A stretch of DNA of 6,637 nucleotides. Source: Frankiales bacterium (lineage in GTDB: Bacteria; Actinomycetota; Actinomycetes; Mycobacteriales; SCTD01). The stretch is taken from assembly GCA_004299215.1 (NCBI GenBank), contig SCTD01000652.1:1-6637 (forward strand). Reading direction: 5' to 3'. Both the position numbers and the translations under genes were made by a program. A model generated the notes under the pieces. The model saw nothing but the letters and a program-made list of their open reading frames with translations. It did not search any database and was not told the origin of the DNA. Of the stretch, positions 5,030 through 6,637 are shown one piece after another (position 1 is the stretch's first letter; every line of letters starts with the position of its first letter).

Positions 5030-6637
5030 ATGCGTCGTCGCTTGCTGCCCCTCGCCGCCCTGCCCGTGCTCGTCGCGCTCGTCGCGGCGCCCGGGCTGAC
5101 CACGCCCGTGTCCTCCGCGGCCCCCGCCGTGGCCCCGCCGCTCGCCGGCATCAGCGCCTCCGGCCTGGAGGCCCTGCTCGACCCGGCCGCGGAGCCGGGC
5201 GACCCGATGCTCGCGGCCCGCGGCGGCACCGTGCCGGCCGGCGCCTTCGAGCGCGCCTCCACCCAGGCCGCCGCGGTGGGCGCGAAGACCAGGACGAGCG
5301 ACCCCGCGCTGGCCAAGGCGAGGTGGCAGCTGCGCGGGCCGACGAACATCGGTGGCCGCGTGCTCGACGTCGTCGTCGATCCCAAGCGCCGCAACGGCGT
5401 CTACGCCGCGACGGCCAGCGGCGGGATCTGGCACAGCACCGACGGGGGGATGCGCTACCGCTCGGTCTGGCCCGATCACCTCACCCAGGCGATCGGCGCG
5501 CTCGACATCTCCCGGCGCGGCGTGCTGTGGGCCGGCACCGGCGAGGCCGGGCCGGGCGGTGGCTCGATCACCTACGGCGGCACCGGCGTCTACCGCTCGG
5601 CCGACGGCGGCAAGAGCTGGCAGAACATGGGGCTGAAGGGCAGCGACCGGATCGGCCGCATCCTGGTCGACCCGCGCAACGAGAACGTCGTGTGGGTCGC
5701 GGCCAACGGTCCGCTCTACACGCGCGGCGGTGAGCGTGGCCTCTACAAGACCACCAACGGGGGCAAGACCTGGACCCGCGTGCTCGAGGGGGCCAACGAC
5801 ACGACCGGCGCCGTCGACGTGCAGCTCGACCCCACGAACAGCGACGTCGTCTACGCGACGATGTGGGACCGCATCCGTGAGCCCGACCGACGGCTCTACA
5901 CCGGCGTCGGCAGCGGGGCCTTCAAGAGCACCGACGGCGGCAAGACGTGGACCCGGATCGGCGGCCCGAGCCTGGCGTCGAACCGGCTGCTCGGCCGGCT
6001 CGGCATCACCGTGGCCCCGAGCGATCCGAACCGCGTCTACATCCTGGCCTCGACCGAGGCCGGTCTCACCGCGGGCCTCTACCGCTCCGACGACGGTGGC
6101 GCGACCTTCACCCCCGGGGTCGACCTGCCGCTGGTCACCGGCGGCTTCGTCTACGCGTGGTGGTTCGGCCGGGTCTACGTCGACCCCAAGGACCCCGATC
6201 ACGTCTTCGCGACCGGCGTCAACATGAGCGAGAGCACCGACGGCGGCCTGACCTTCGGGTCCAGCCCCGGCCTGCACGCCGACCAGCACGGCATGGCCTG
6301 GGACCTCCGCCAGCCGGGTCGGGTCTACGTCGGGAACGACGGCGGCACGTACACCTCCGACGACAACGGCGCGACCTTCGAGCACGGCGAGTACATGCCG
6401 TGGAACCAGCCGTTCTCGGTCGCGGTCAGCCAGCAGAACCCGGAGAAGATCCTGGTCGGGCTGCAGGACAACGGCGGCACGCGCAACTACCTCGGGGACG
6501 ACGAGCCCGGCGAGGACCAGTACAACGACATCACCGGCGGCGACGGCACCGAGATGGCCTTCGACCCCACCGACGACAGCATCGTCTACGGGTGCAGCCA
6601 GTACGGCGTGTGCGCCCGAGTTGGTGCTGCGGGCGCA
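5030..6637 (+). CDS. Secreted Asp-box/BNR-repeat beta-propeller protein (sortilin/VPS10-N-like, 'glycosyl hydrolase' of WD40/YVTN/BNR type), 3' end missing
   Basis: The first 536 codons are present with no stop; the gene leaves the window. A Sec signal peptide (MRRR, then a hydrophobic core, likely cleavage near A30) and a propeptide-like stretch to about residue 97 precede 'RWQLRGPTNIGGRVLDVVVDP' territory (98-118), the opening of the VPS10/sortilin-like propeller family. Asp-box turns (S-x-D-x-G-x-T-W/F) recur at D138 (degenerate), D192, N243, D302, D355, D404 and D445, about 41-59 residues apart, one per propeller blade; 'GLQDNGG' (477-483) is another family hallmark. Such proteins are often annotated as glycosyl hydrolases or sialidases, but I see no sialidase catalytic set, so no enzymatic role is claimed; binding of polysaccharide or protein outside the cell is possible. 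ATG at 5030 is supported by the signal peptide; its ribosome site is poor. The last 18-19 bases give VGAA where the pattern predicts another Asp-box (see the inverted repeat entry). Confidence 0.85.
   Translation, partial: MRRRLLPLAALPVLVALVAAPGLTTPVSSAAPAVAPPLAGISASGLEALLDPAAEPGDPMLAARGGTVPAGAFERASTQAAAVGAKTRTSDPALAKARWQLRGPTNIGGRVLDVVVDPKRRNGVYAATASGGIWHSTDGGMRYRSVWPDHLTQAIGALDISRRGVLWAGTGEAGPGGGSITYGGTGVYRSADGGKSWQNMGLKGSDRIGRILVDPRNENVVWVAANGPLYTRGGERGLYKTTNGGKTWTRVLEGANDTTGAVDVQLDPTNSDVVYATMWDRIREPDRRLYTGVGSGAFKSTDGGKTWTRIGGPSLASNRLLGRLGITVAPSDPNRVYILASTEAGLTAGLYRSDDGGATFTPGVDLPLVTGGFVYAWWFGRVYVDPKDPDHVFATGVNMSESTDGGLTFGSSPGLHADQHGMAWDLRQPGRVYVGNDGGTYTSDDNGATFEHGEYMPWNQPFSVAVSQQNPEKILVGLQDNGGTRNYLGDDEPGEDQYNDITGGDGTEMAFDPTDDSIVYGCSQYGVCARVGAAGA
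6611..6637. repeat. 8-bp inverted repeat flanking an apparently inverted 11-bp segment at the window end
   Basis: Arms TGCGCCCG (6611-6618) and CGGGCGCA (6630-6637) are perfect reverse complements around an 11-base centre AGTTGGTGCTG. As it stands the propeller reading frame gives CAR-VGAA-GA with codons GTT, GGT, GCT, out of character for this genome. If the centre is reversed and complemented (CAGCACCAACT) the same frame reads CARSTNSGA, all but two codons ending in C, and matches the start of an Asp-box (S-x-N-x-G-A). The window stops exactly at the outer edge of the right arm. Confidence 0.7.

Noticed and set aside
3443..6385. A 980-codon open frame on the minus strand whose C-terminal part is MsrB, suggesting a giant fusion protein.
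   Set aside because: Everything before the ATG at 3865 is antisense to the polymerase and propeller genes, is low-complexity Gly/Arg/Ala/Val-rich and matches no fold; open antisense frames are expected at this GC content.

Overview
This window comes from a high-GC actinobacterium. Codon third positions are almost all G or C, and long antisense open frames run opposite the real genes. The gene set also fits: the coproporphyrin-dependent haem pair (HemY/CgoX and HemQ/ChdC), an actinobacterial-type HATPase_c_2 anti-sigma-like kinase, a LigD-type polymerase and a DUF4349 lipoprotein. I cannot place it to genus. No RNA gene, CRISPR array, insertion sequence or other mobile element was seen, and no stretch over 300 bases lacks a gene.

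Layout. On the minus strand, 1-86 is the 5' end of a gene that probably encodes a pyridoxamine-5'-phosphate-oxidase-like flavoprotein. Just upstream of it in transcription order lies a DUF4349 lipoprotein gene (107-835). A 107-bp divergent spacer (836-942) separates this pair from the plus-strand haem operon hemY-hemQ (943-2992), whose two genes overlap by 8 bp. hemQ ends tail-to-tail with a minus-strand HATPase gene (2989-3414), the two stop codons sharing one CTAG. That gene follows msrB (3443-3865) on the same strand. A 39-bp spacer separates msrB from the divergent, apparently leaderless ligD-type polymerase gene (3905-4942). A strong hairpin (4947-4985) follows, then a secreted Asp-box/BNR beta-propeller protein (from 5030) that runs off the end.

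Working together. HemY oxidises coproporphyrinogen III and HemQ makes haem b from coprohaem. MsrB (methionine sulfoxide repair) and the LigD-type polymerase (double-strand break repair) are both damage-repair functions that share one short divergent promoter region. The link of the HATPase to msrB is positional only. The propeller and the lipoprotein act at or outside the membrane.

Most of the window is ordinary chromosomal core and near-core sequence, and I found no convincing undescribed system. Two structural anomalies stand out. (1) The last 27 bases look like an 11-bp inversion between 8-bp inverted repeats. Flipping it back restores an eighth Asp-box and normal codon use. (2) The DUF4349 protein seems to lack, in frame, most of the family's coiled-coil hairpin.
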